Assembly: GCA_027919835.1 (NCBI GenBank)
Contig: JANVFP010000030.1
Location: forward strand, 310,001-374,000
Length of the DNA: 64,000 bases
Reading direction: 5' to 3'
Source: Lentinula raphanica
Lineage: Eukaryota; Basidiomycota; Agaricomycetes; Agaricales; Omphalotaceae
Shown here: one piece after another, positions 54,240 through 64,000 of the stretch
Layout: each line of letters opens with the position of its first letter
Numbering within the stretch: position 1 is the stretch's first letter
Translations under genes and position numbers: made by a program
The notes under the pieces: model-generated
Told to the model about the DNA's origin: nothing
Seen by the model: the letters and a program-made list of their open reading frames with translations, nothing else
The model's database searches: none

Positions 54240-54463
54240 CATCAGGAAAAATACTTTCAGCCCAAAGAGCCTAGAGACACCCCCCAAAAGCCCAGGCTTC
54301 TCAGGCTTCCCAGAGATTCTCAAAGATTTCCAAAGATTTCCAAAGCAACTCAGGTAAGCCTGAAGACATAAGGTTAATTTAAAATCATTTCAAGAACTTG
54401 AAACTGCCTGGAATTTTGGGGGTGTCTCCAGGCAACCTGGGCCTAGATAGATTTTTCCTGATG
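54240..54463. mobile_element. MITE M3, 224 bp
   Basis: Termini CATCAGGAAAAAT and ATTTTTCCTGATG, CT duplicated on both sides (54238-54239, 54464-54465), inner blocks GAGACACCCCCCAAAA and TTTTGGGGGTGTCTCC. Same length as M2 and M4. Confidence 0.85.
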
Positions 54464-55138
54464 CTGAGCGCAGCTTTACGATTAGGAGATGAGAGGAATG
54501 TGTGGATGGCTTCAACAAGTCCATCAATGGACTCTTGGGTCAAAGAGATGGACCCTTTCATGATATCTGTCAAGAAGCCAATGATTAACAGCCAGACTCC
54601 CCAGTCTTGTTTTCTGTCTTCATAGGGGCAGTCAATCATGTCCCAAAAGACTAGAAGCTGTACTTGTCTCTTGGGATACTTCTTGCCATGAAATGTGATC
54701 AGATTCCTCTTGAAGTCCCATCCAAAGAAATCATCCATGTAGACATGTAGATTGGGGATTCCTAGCCTCTCAGTCCCAAACCAACAAAGGAGTGCTGATA
54801 CAGAGCACCAACAGCGAGGAGAAGTTCTAGTTCCAAACACTAATCTCCTGACAATATGAAATCTTCCTTCAACAGATACAACTTGACAAAGTTGCCAGAG
54901 AGGATGAGCAGGGAGATTGAGGAAAGCTTTGGCTACATCACTCTTGAATAGCACAAGCTCCTCATTAGGATGCTCTTTGATAACATCATTGAGCACCTGG
55001 CCAAAAGTGTGCATGTCATCATATTTGACTTTGGCCTCCTCTCTAGGAATACCATCATTGAGACCTGATGCAGTTTGGTCCATGACAACTCTGGCTTTCC
55101 CCTTCTGCCAGACTACAAACATAGGGGAAACTTTCATG

Positions 55139-55362
55139 CATCAGCAAAATCACTCTATCCCTGGAGACCCTAGAGACACCCCCCAAATCCTGAGCAGCCT
55201 GAGAGTACTAAAAGTACTTTGGAGTCTCTGAGAGTACTTTGAATGTCTTTGAAGATCTCTGAGGGTGCTAAATTTCCTCTGAGCACTCTGAAAGCGATAA
55301 AATCTCTCTAGGATTTGGGGGGTGTCTCTGGAGACTCCAGAGACAGAGTGATTTTGCTGATG
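55139..55362. mobile_element. MITE M4, 224 bp, variant termini
   Basis: Termini CATCAGCAAAATCACTCT and its exact complement (18 bp), TG duplicated on both sides. It shares the inner GAGACACCCCCCAAA blocks and the 224 bp length with M2 and M3, but its terminal repeat and centre differ, so it is a separate subfamily. Confidence 0.85.
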
Positions 55363-55853
55363 TGCCAGGTAATAGTACAAAATCTTCTGGTAGTGCTTCT
55401 GACCACCTCCCAGCAGCTACCTCCTGATCTCTGTGAGCTTTGAGTGCAGCAATATCCACTTCCTCAGTGACATAATTCTCTACTTTCTGCTTGCATTCCT
55501 CTTCCCACTCTGCTTCATAGAAGGGCCAGAATCCTTCTCTCAGTGAGTGAATGACAGAAGCAACAAAGGGCTGATTAGGATGAGTGGACAAGAGGAGTTC
55601 TAAGCGATCCACATTGAAGGGAGTTTCAACTTTGATATGACTAGCCATAGAGTGCAAAGTAGCAAGAATTTGAGGATTGTTCAAAAGATGTTCAGGAGGT
55701 GAAGGTAGAGGAGGTGCAGTCATTGTAGATGTAATACTGGGAGGAATGATATTACAAGATGCACTAGAAGAAGACCATAGATAGCCACGTCTAAAACGTG
55801 GATTTGAAGTAGATTGGGAAGAGTCCAGAGGATGCTTTGTACCAGCCAGAGAT

Positions 55854-57611
55854 TTAGGCCCTTGAAGAGCGCTTTCTACTCTCTCTGCGACGCTTCTGGA
55901 GCTGGTCATAACAGGATTGATTGTCAATGGCTCTGTGCTGTTCCCCACACTCACTGCAGTAGCCATGCTTCCTGTTATTAGGACAGGGCTCTGAACACCT
56001 CTTCTCATTCCAAAGGATGCAAGGTGTGTCACGACGCTTTGAATTGGAAGAGGAAGATGATGAACTACCACCAGAAGGCCTCTTCCTAGCAGATAACAGC
56101 TTTTTGAGCAGAAGAGTGTGGAAGCTCTCTGGATTGCCCAGATCAAAGGGAGTGTTGGCAGCCTTCTGCCTAGCTTCTTTATCAACTCTGATAGCCACAG
56201 ATGGATCATAAGGTGAAGATCTGAAGTACTCCATAATTTGAGATTTGTATGTCTCCAGCTCAATTTTTCTATGCGGATAAACCTTGAGCAATGGAGCAGT
56301 CCATGCATCAAAAACTCGGAGCCATTGAGACTCTGAAGTGACAGGCATAGACTTGAGTACTTGGTCCTTACGAACCAGCTTGTACTCTGAGCCAAAGTCT
56401 CTGCTATCATCATAGGTAGCTGAAGAGAAGCTGACCAGTGCAGCATAAACTTTGTCAAAGTCAACAAAGCGATCCTTGACAATGAGGCGCAACAGAGAGA
56501 CAGGGAGAGGGTCAGAGAATGGCTGAGCAGCCAAGAGTGATACAACAGGGTCCAGATTGCTCTCAACAGCAAATAGATTCTTGAGTTCCCAAGTCTTCTG
56601 CACATGAGCAGGAAGAGATGTAAGCCCTGACAGATGGGCCAAGTGAGGAGCAGCCTCAAGGAGTGCAGCAGGAAGCATTGAAGCAGTAGGAGCAGGTTTG
56701 ACAGGAGAGGCAAGAACCCTAGCCAAGGCATCTCTCCCAGCCTGTAGAATAGGCTCTGGATCTTGAGCAGAAGCACCAGAGTCAAGCTGGGCTTGCTCAT
56801 CATCCAAGTCCTGAATCTGAGCTTGCATGCTAGCCCAAGCAGCCTCATTGACAGCATCCTCATGAGAGACAGCATTCTGATCAGCTGAAACAGCAGCATC
56901 CTGCCCTTTGAGTTTGTCTCTCTTAAACTGATTGGTCTCTCTCTGAATATCCATGATTTGAGACACATAGTCTTGGGATACAACAGGATCATTGGATGAT
57001 ATATCTCTAATAGCCCTAAAGGCTTCCATAGCATTGATCTCCTCATTTCTGAACTGTTCAACAACTTCCTGCAAAGTCCTGGCTTGTTCACTGACTGCCT
57101 GAAACTCCAGAGCTTGCTCAGGGTCATCAGAGAGCCTGGCAGCAAGGGAGGGAGGAGGTGACAAGTGGGGAGCAGCAGAGGAAGATGGAACATCAGAGGG
57201 ATGAGGAGACACAGACCTGAAGTGGACATGAGCTCTACCCTGTTTAGAGGAGCTAGAAGCGCCCATGGAGCGCCCAGGAAGCGAGCTAGAGGTGATCTGA
57301 GAGTGAGAGGACATGCTAGAGGACTTTTGAGAAGAAGGAAGCAACTTTGATCTGGCCTGATCTGGCCTGATCTGATCAGATAAGGGTTTGAGGCGAGTTT
57401 GTGCAGGATTGAGGGAGTTAGAGGCCTCAAAAGCACTCTGATCTGCTCTGATCTTGGTGGATAAGGACTTGGGGAGAGTTTGAGCAAGATCAAGGTGTCT
57501 GAAGGGCTTAGATGAGGCCTGATCAGCATGGATCTGGCTAGATTTGGACATGGAGGGTGTAGCAGCATGGATAGCAAGAGGATCTGGTGATTCAGAGTGA
57601 TGGGGAGCCAT
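55854..57611 (-). CDS. Gag-like protein of N10
   Basis: Intact, 585 residues, nearly the same as Gag of N1: Ser-rich ADQ N-terminus, acidic helical middle, Cys/His cluster near residues 531-559, Arg-rich end. The start at 57611 follows A1 by 44 bp. The end overlaps the RT start by 113 nt. Confidence 0.85.
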   Translation of the reverse strand: MAPHHSESPDPLAIHAATPSMSKSSQIHADQASSKPFRHLDLAQTLPKSLSTKIRADQSAFEASNSLNPAQTRLKPLSDQIRPDQARSKLLPSSQKSSSMSSHSQITSSSLPGRSMGASSSSKQGRAHVHFRSVSPHPSDVPSSSAAPHLSPPPSLAARLSDDPEQALEFQAVSEQARTLQEVVEQFRNEEINAMEAFRAIRDISSNDPVVSQDYVSQIMDIQRETNQFKRDKLKGQDAAVSADQNAVSHEDAVNEAAWASMQAQIQDLDDEQAQLDSGASAQDPEPILQAGRDALARVLASPVKPAPTASMLPAALLEAAPHLAHLSGLTSLPAHVQKTWELKNLFAVESNLDPVVSLLAAQPFSDPLPVSLLRLIVKDRFVDFDKVYAALVSFSSATYDDSRDFGSEYKLVRKDQVLKSMPVTSESQWLRVFDAWTAPLLKVYPHRKIELETYKSQIMEYFRSSPYDPSVAIRVDKEARQKAANTPFDLGNPESFHTLLLKKLLSARKRPSGGSSSSSSSNSKRRDTPCILWNEKRCSEPCPNNRKHGYCSECGEQHRAIDNQSCYDQLQKRRRESRKRSSRA

Positions 57612-57655
57612 ACAGAGTGTTGAGATGAAGATGGTGCTCAGGGAGAGCAGGAGAA

Positions 57656-58783
57656 TGAAGGAAAAACAGGCAGATCAAGGTTAGATCTATGTAGATAAGA
57701 GTTAGTACAATGTAGAGGCTTATCAGACATGATCAGAGCGCACTGAGACACCAAAAACCCAAGATCTAACAAAGGAATCAACTTCTGCAGTGTCTGATCA
57801 CCTTAGATCTGTCTGGATGTGCTTTGGCATCTGTTCAGTGTCTTGATGGTGAAAAATGCGAAATTTCATACCAGATTCCTGTATCTGAGACACCTCTGGA
57901 AGGTCTATAGTCTGTACAGATGGAGGAATGTGCTGGATAGTGAAATCAGAGCTCAAATAGAGCAAGGGGACATGCAGGCAGCCTCACCCAGGTCAGAGAT
58001 GGTGGGGGAAGGAAAGGAAGAATGGGAGATCAAAAACTGATGATGAAACTTGCTTTTACAGGCCTCTGCTCAGACCTCTGGCACCTGTAACAGCCACCAT
58101 CAGGACCAGATCAACCCCATCATGATATGCCTGATGCATGTGAAGATGGGACCATGTGCAGCTATCAGCTGATGATCCAAGTGTCCCATAAGCGCTGGAA
58201 ATGTCCGAAATATATCCAGAGACCCATGTGATGTGTCTAGACATGGTTCAGAGTGATCTAGAGACTCTGGGAGTGAAACAACACTCAAGTCCGCTTTTTG
58301 TGTTTTGAGTGTGCAACTCAAAATGACGATTGCGGGAGAACCAGTGAACCAAATGCCTTCAAATTTGTTCTCATCCCGAAGAGGACATGGAGCCGCACAG
58401 TTTCACTTAAGACACCTAAGGGATCCATCCAGAACTGCATGGTGTAGAGCGAAATGTAAATCAAAAGCTCTATCAGAAGATTCTGAGCACTTTGGTGAAA
58501 AAGTGTGCATAACTCCACACAGACTGGGTATTATCACTAGGTCATAGTGGACAACTTGTAGGGGCAATAGAGCTCTGTATGCGTGCACAGTATAGTGGCA
58601 AGAGCTCTTGAGGGTAGCCAGCAATTAAGTGTATTCATGTACACATTAGGTATGATGAAGGTGAAGACCTTCATGTACATACCTGTTGTGATGAATAGTG
58701 CACTATTATTGCTGGGAGATGATCTGTTGTTTGCAGAGGCCTGCAGAAAGGCTCCCTACCCTTGGAATCCGCCTTCATGTCGA
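57656..58783 (-). repeat. A1 of N10
   Basis: Full-length subfamily-1 A (1,128 bp) ending exactly with the complement of TCGACATG. The next base starts a forward A fragment at the loop of its conserved hairpin. Confidence 0.85.
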
Positions 58784-59162
58784 GTCTTCACCTTCATCAT
58801 ACCTAATGTGTACATAAATACACTTAATTGCTGGCTATCCTCAAGAGCTCTTGCCACTATACTGTGCACGCATACAGAGCTCTATTGCCCCTACAAGTTG
58901 TCCACTATGACCTAGTGATGATACCCAGTCTGTGTGGAGTTATGCACACTTTTTCACCAAAGTGCTCAGAATCTTCTGATAGAGCTTTTGATTTACATTT
59001 CGCTCTACACCATGCAGTTCTGGACGGATCCCTTAGTTGTCTTAAGTGAAAATGTGCGACTCTATGTCCTCTTCGGGATGAGAACAATTTTGAAGGCATT
59101 TGGCTCACTGGTTCTCCTGCAATCGTCATTTCGAGTTGCACTCTCAAAACACAAAAAGCGGA
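58784..59162 (+). repeat. A1 fragment of N11
   Basis: Forward A from the hairpin loop to AAAAAGCGGA. RT of N12 follows in reverse, with GCGGA shared at the junction. N11's A resumes at 62373 after 16 missing bases, which fits insertion of N12 followed by a deletion covering its RT/YR end and the adjoining A bases. Confidence 0.7.
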
Positions 59163-59582
59163 GCGGATTACAGAAGCAACAAAGGGTTGATTGGGATGAG
59201 TGGATAAGAGGAGTTCCAAGTGATCCACATTGAAAGGAGTTTCAACTTTGATATAACTAGACATAGAGTGCAAAGTAGCAAGAATTTGAGGATTGTTCAA
59301 GAGATGTTCAGGAGGTGAAGGCAGAGGAGGTGCAGTCATAGTAGATGTGATACTGGGAGGAATGATATTACAAGAGGAACTAGAAGAAGACCAAAGATAA
59401 CCACGTCTAAAACGTGGGTTTGAAGCGGATTGGGTAGAGTCCAAAGCATGCTTTGTACCAGCCAGAGATTTAGGCCCTTCAAGAGCGCTTTCTACTCTCT
59501 CTGCGACGCTTCTGGAGCTGGTCATAGCAGGATTGATTGTCAATGGCTCTGTGCTGTTCCCCACACTCACTGCAGTAGCCAT
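59161..59582 (-). pseudogene. RT N-terminal fragment of N12
   Basis: From the conserved ATG at 59582 through the Ser/Pro-rich leader to the codons for ASVIRS. The polymerase core is deleted. Confidence 0.8.
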
Positions 59583-61201
59583 GCTTCCTGTTATTAGGAC
59601 AGGGCTCTGAACACCTCTTCTCATTCCAAAGGATGCAAGGTGTGTCACAACGCTTTGAACTGGAAGAGGAAGATGATGAACTACTACCAGAAGGCCTCTT
59701 CCTAGCAGATAACAACTCTTTGAGCAGAAGAGTGTGGAAGCTTTCTGGATTGCCCAGATCAAAGGGAGTGTTGGCAGCCTTCTGCCTAGCTTCTTTATCA
59801 ACTCTGATTGCCACAGATGGATCATAAGGTGAAGATCTGAAGTACTCCATAATTTGGGATTTATATGTCTCCAGCTCAATTTTTCTATGTGGATAAACCT
59901 TGAGCAATGGAGAAGTCCATGCATCAAAAACTCGGAGCCATTGAGACTCAGAAGTGACAGGCATAGACTTGAGGACTTGATCCTTACGAACCAGCTTGTA
60001 CTCTGAACCAAAGTCTCTGCTATCATCATAAGTAGATGAGGAGAAGCTAACCAAGGCAGCATAGACTTTGTCAAAGTCAACAAAGCGATCCTTGACAATG
60101 AGGCGCAACAGAGAGATAGGGAGAGGGTCAGAGAAAGGCTGAGCAGCCAATAGTGATACAACAGGGTCCAGATTGCTCTCAGCAGCAAATAGATTCTTAA
60201 GCTCCCAAGTCTTCTGCACATGAGCAGGAAGAGATGAGGGGCCTGATAGATGGGCCAAGTGAGGAGCAGCCTCAAGGAGTGAAGCAGGAAGCATTGAAGC
60301 AGTAGGAGCAGGTTTGACAGGAGAGGCAAGAAGCCTAGCCAAGGCATCTCTCCCAGCCTGTAGAATAGGCTCTGAATCTTGAGCAGAAGCACCAGAGTCA
60401 AGCTGGGCTTGCTCATCATCCAGGTCCTGAATCTGAGCTTGCATGCTAGCCCAAGCAGCCTCATTGACAGCATCCTCATGAGAGACAGCATTCTGATCAG
60501 CTGAAACAGCAGCCTCCTTCCCTTTGAGTTTGTCTCTCTTAAACTGATTGGTCTCTCTCTGAATATCCATGATCTGAGACACATAGTCTTGGGATACAAC
60601 AGGATCATTGGATGATATATCTCTAATAGCCCTAAAGGCTTCCATAGCATTGATCTCCTCATTTCTGAACTGTTCAACAACCTCCTGCAGAGTCCTGGCT
60701 TGCTTGCTCAGGGTCATCAGAGAGCCTGGCAGCAAGGGAGGGAGGAGGTGACAAGTGGGGAGCAGCAGAGGAAGATGGAACATCAGAGGGATGAGAAGAC
60801 ACAGACCTGAAGTGGACATGAGCTCTACCCTGTTTAGAGGAGCTAGAAGCGCCCATGGAGCGCTCAGGAAGCGAGCTAGAGGTGATCTGAGAGTGAGAAG
60901 GCATGTTAGAGGACTTTTGAGAGGAAGGGAGCAACTTTGATCTGGCCTGATCTGGCCTGATCTGATCAGATAAGGGTTTGAGGTGAGTTTGTGCAGGATT
61001 GAGGGGCCTGGAGGCCTCAGAAGCACTCTGATCTGCTCTGATCTTGGTGGATGAGGATTTGGGGAGAGTCTGAGCAAGATCAAGGTGTCTGAAGGGCTTA
61101 GATGAGGCCTGATCAGCATGGATCTGGCTAGATTTGGACATGGAGGGTGTAGAGGCATGGATAGCAAGAGGATCTGGTGATTCAGAGCGATGGGGAGCCA
61201 T
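59479..61201 (-). pseudogene. Gag of N12, frameshifting deletion
   Basis: Starts at 61201. About 26 bp are missing near 60703 (the codons between SDDPEQA and EQARTL), which changes the frame. Downstream Gag is otherwise open to 59479, where a TGA appears a few codons before the usual end. The Cys/His cluster is intact. Confidence 0.8.
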
Positions 61202-61245
61202 ACAGAGTGTTGAGATGAAGATGGTGCTCAGGGAGAGCAGGAGGA

Positions 61246-62372
61246 TGAAGGAAAAACAGGCAGATCAAGGTTAGATCTATGTGGATAAGGGTTAGTACAA
61301 TGTAGAGGCTTATCAGACATGATCAGAGCGCACTGAGACACCAAAAACCCAAGATCTAACAAAGGAATCAACTCCTAGAGTGTCTGATCACCTTAGATCT
61401 GTCTGGATGTGCTTTGATGTCTGTTCAGTGTCTTGATGGTGAAGAATGCGAAATTTCATACCAGATTCCTGTATCTGAGACACCTCTGGAAGGCCTATAG
61501 TCTGTACAGTTGGAGGAATGTGCTGGATAGTGAAATCAGAGCTCAAATAGAGCCAGGGGACATGCAGGCAGCCTCACCCAGGTCAGAGATGGTGGGGGAA
61601 GGAAAGGAAGAATGAGAGATCAAAAACTGATGATGAAACTCGCTTTTACAGGCCTCTGCTCAGACCTCTGGCACCTGTAAGAGCCACCATCAGGACCAGA
61701 TCAACCCCATCATGATTTGCCTGATGCATGTGAAGATGGGACCATGTGCAGCTATCAGCTGATGATCCAAGCGCCCCATAAGCGCTGGGAATGTCCGAAA
61801 TATTGCCAGAGACCCATGTGATGTGTCTAGGCATGGTCCAGAGTGATCTAGAGGCTCTGGGAGTGAAATAACACTCAAGTCCGCTTTTTGTGTTTTGAGT
61901 GTGCAACTCGAAATGACAATTGCGGGAGAACCAGTGAACGGAATGCCTTCAAATTTGTTCTCATCCCGAAGAGGACATGGAGCCGCATATTTTCACTTAA
62001 GACACCTAAGGGATCCATCCAGAACTGCGTGGTGTAGAGCCAAATGTAAATCAAAAGCTCTATTAGAGGATTCTGAGCACTTTGGTGAAAAATGTGCATA
62101 ACTCCACACAGACTGGGTATCATCACTAGGTCATAGTGGACAACTTGTAGGGGCAATAGAGCTCTGTATGCGTGCACAGTATAGTGGCAAGAGCTCTTGA
62201 GGGTAGCCAGCAATTAAGTGTATTCATGTACACATTAGGTATGATGAAGGTGAAGACCTTCATGTACATACCTGTTGTGATGAACAGTGCACTATAATTA
62301 CTGGGAGATGATCTGTTGTTTGCAGAGGCCTGCAGAAAGGCTCCCTACCCTTGGAATCTGCCTTCATGTCGA
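61246..62372 (-). repeat. A1 of N12
   Basis: Reverse subfamily-1 A, 1,127 bp, complete to the complement of TCGACATG at 62372. Confidence 0.85.
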
Positions 62373-64000
62373 CTCCCAGAGTCTCTAGATCACTCTGGAC
62401 CATGCCTAGACACATCACATGGGTCTCTGAATATATTTCGGACATTTCCAGCGCTTATGAGGCGCTTGGATCATCAGCTGATAGCTGCACATGATACCAT
62501 CTTCACATGCATCAGGCAAATCATGATGGGGTTGATCTGGTCCTGATGGTGGCTGTTACAGGTGCCAGAGGTCTGAGCAGAGGCCTGTAAAAGCGAGTTT
62601 CATCATCAGTTTTTGATCTCTCATTCTTCCTTTCCTTCCCCCATCATCTCTGCCCTGGGTGAGCCTGCCTGCATGTCCCCTGGCTCTATTTGAGCTCTGA
62701 TTTCGCTCTGATTTCACTGTCCAGCACATTCCTCCAACTGTACAGACTATAGGCCTTCCAGAGGTGTCTCAGATACAGGAATCTGATATGAAATTTCGCA
62801 TTTTTCACCATCAAGACACTGAACAGATACCAAAGCACATCCAGACAGATCTAAGGTGATCAGACACTGTAGGAGTTGATTCCTTTGTTAGATCTTGGGT
62901 TTTTGGTGTCTCAGTGCGCTCTGATCATGTCTGATAAGCCTCTACATTGTACTAACTCTTATCTACATAGATCTAACCTTGATCTGCCTGTTTTTCCTTC
63001 ATTCTCCTGCTCTCCCTGAGCACCATCTTCATCTCAACACTCTGTATGGCTCCCCATCGCTCTGAATAACCAGATCCTCTTGCTATCCATGCTGCTACAC
63101 CCTCCATGTCCAAATCTAGCCAGATCCATGCTGATCAGGCCTCATCTAAGCCCTTCAGACACCTTGATCTTGCTCAAACTCTCCCCAAATCCTTATCCAC
63201 CAAGATCAGAGCAGATCAGAGTGCTTCTGAGGCCTCTAGACCCCTCAATCCTGCTCAAACTCGCCTCAAACCCTTATCTGATCAGATCACTGGGCCAGAT
63301 CAGGCCAGATCAAAGTTACTCTCTGCCTCTCAAAAGTCCTCTAACATGTCCTCTCACTCTCAGATCACCTCTAGCTCGCTTCCTGGGCGCTCCATGGGCG
63401 CTCCTAGCTCCTTTAAACAGGGTAGAGTTCATGTCCACTTTAGGTCTGTGTCTCCTCATCCCTCTGATGTTCCATCCTCCTCTGCTGCTCCCCACTTGTC
63501 ACCTCCTCCCTCCCTTGCTGCCAGGCTCTCTGATGACCCTGAGCAAGCTCTGGAGTTTCAGGCAGTCAGTGAACAAGCCAGGACTCTGCAGGAAGTTGTT
63601 GAACAGTTTAGACATGAGGAGCTCAATGCTATGGAAGCCTTTAGGGCTATTAGAGATATATCATCCAATGATCCTGTTGTATCCCAAGATTATGTGTCTC
63701 AGATCATGGATATTCAGAGAGAGTCTAATCAGTTTAAGAGAGACAAACTCAAAGGGAAGGAGGCTGCTGTTTCAGCTGATCAGAATGCTGTCTCTCATGA
63801 GGATGCTGTCAATGAGGCTGCTTGGGCTAGCATGCAAGCCCAGATTCAGGACCTGGATGATGAGCAAGCCCAGCTTGACTCTGGTGCTTCTCCTCAAGAT
63901 TCAGAGCCTTGGACTTCTCCATTGCTCAAGGTTTATCCACATAGAAAAATTGACCTGGAGACATATAATAAATCCCAAATTATGGAGTACTTCAGATCTT
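62373..64000 (+). mobile_element. Ngaro-like copy N11, runs off the window
   Basis: The remainder of A1 from CTCCCAGAG, the gag leader, and a broken gag in forward orientation. N12 and probably N10 were inserted in its A1. Confidence 0.8.
63046..64000 (+). pseudogene. Gag of N11, nonsense and deletion
   Basis: The start codon is normal, but codon 8 is TAA (TCTGAATAACC). The ADQ repeat region carries an insertion (ATCACTGGGCC). Near 63909 about 480 bp are missing, joining the codons for DSEP to WTSPLLK. A further small insertion (ATAATAAATCCC) lies near 63966. The gene leaves the window before its end. Confidence 0.85.

Larger units (their letters stand above)
53544..55966 (-). pseudogene. 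RT/RH of N10, interrupted by two MITEs
   Basis: Open from the conserved ATG at 55966 to the M4 insertion (55362-55139), again to M3 (54463-54240), then to the stop at 53544. The three pieces together cover the whole protein, including YMDD (near 54750) and all RNase H blocks. I see no other break. Each MITE is bordered by a 2-bp duplication, so the gene was probably functional before they inserted. Confidence 0.85.
52343..58783 (-). mobile_element. Ngaro-like copy N10 with a single B repeat (6,441 bp)
   Basis: Reverse order: A1 (58783-57656, 1,128 bp), gag, RT/RH with two MITEs, YR, B (52435-52343). There is no A2-B2; after B the sequence is RT of N9. This is the form expected from recombination between B1 and B2, or from a copy that never gained A2-B2. 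The flanks do not match each other, so a later rearrangement is likely. Gag and YR are intact. Confidence 0.85.
59161..62372 (-). mobile_element. Partial Ngaro-like copy N12
   Basis: Reverse A1 (62372-61246, complete outer end), gag, and the first ~420 bp of RT; the rest is deleted at 59161. The outer A1 end abuts A1 of N11 at CTCCCAGAG, marking an insertion in N11. Confidence 0.8.

Noticed and set aside
58905..60680. 591-residue antisense frame joining gag's alternate frame, RT and an A fragment of N12/N11
   Set aside because: Spans a deletion junction (59161) and ends in antisense A; only the RT portion 59161-59582 is real.

Overview
This 64 kb window is almost entirely made of one family of tyrosine-recombinase retrotransposons, inserted into one another many times. 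Copies carry three genes: a gag-like protein, a reverse transcriptase/RNase H (RT-RH) with a YMDD box, and a tyrosine recombinase (YR) with the R...HxxR...Y residues. No integrase, protease or methyltransferase is visible. Complete copies have split direct repeats: A1 - gag - RT/RH - YR - B1 - A2 - linker - B2, with A about 1.1 kb and B about 93 bp. That is the architecture of Ngaro-type DIRS-order elements. The gene order and protein style suggest a filamentous basidiomycete fungus, but nothing in the window fixes the species. I see no convincing host gene, rRNA or tRNA.

Layout (N = element copies, S = A-B units without genes). N1 (+, 1-8240, left end outside the window) carries solo unit S1 (3375-4665) in its RT and sits in the gag of N2 (-, 8241-10742). 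N3 (+, 10743-17034) has the only uninterrupted RT-RH frame and sits in the gag of N4 (+, 17035-23276). N4 is further cut by S2 (18561-19780, -) and S3 (20262-21552, +), and sits in A1 of N5. N5 (+, 23277-44487) has a gag tandem duplication, 705 bp of unrelated DNA (25036-25740), and N6 inserted in its RT. N6 (-, 26214-43268) carries a 2,258 bp terminal-inverted-repeat element (31160-33417), a small one (28843-29063), and the nearly complete N7 (+, 35323-42591) in its A1. Next come S5 (-, 44488-45614), N8 (+, 45615-48270), and S6 (+, 48271-50427), which is split by a 1,697 bp sequence with 5-bp target duplications. Then follow an A fragment (-, 50428-51313), N9 (-, 51314-52342), N10 (-, 52343-58783, with two 224 bp MITEs in RT), an A fragment of N11 (+, 58784-59162), N12 (-, 59161-62372), and N11 resuming (+, 62373-64000).

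Where both flanks survive, insertions are clean, with no target-site duplication, as expected for tyrosine-recombinase integration. The B1|A2 junction inside a full copy is identical to the two outer ends placed together. Solo A-B units are what A1 x A2 recombination would leave, analogous to solo LTRs. No single copy has all three genes intact. N7 (one 4-bp duplication in RT) and N10 (gag and YR intact, RT broken only by two MITEs) come closest. N3 keeps an open RT-RH, and N1, N7 and N10 keep open gag and YR frames. A second mobile family shares CATCAG termini, uses 2-bp target duplications and lands inside these elements.
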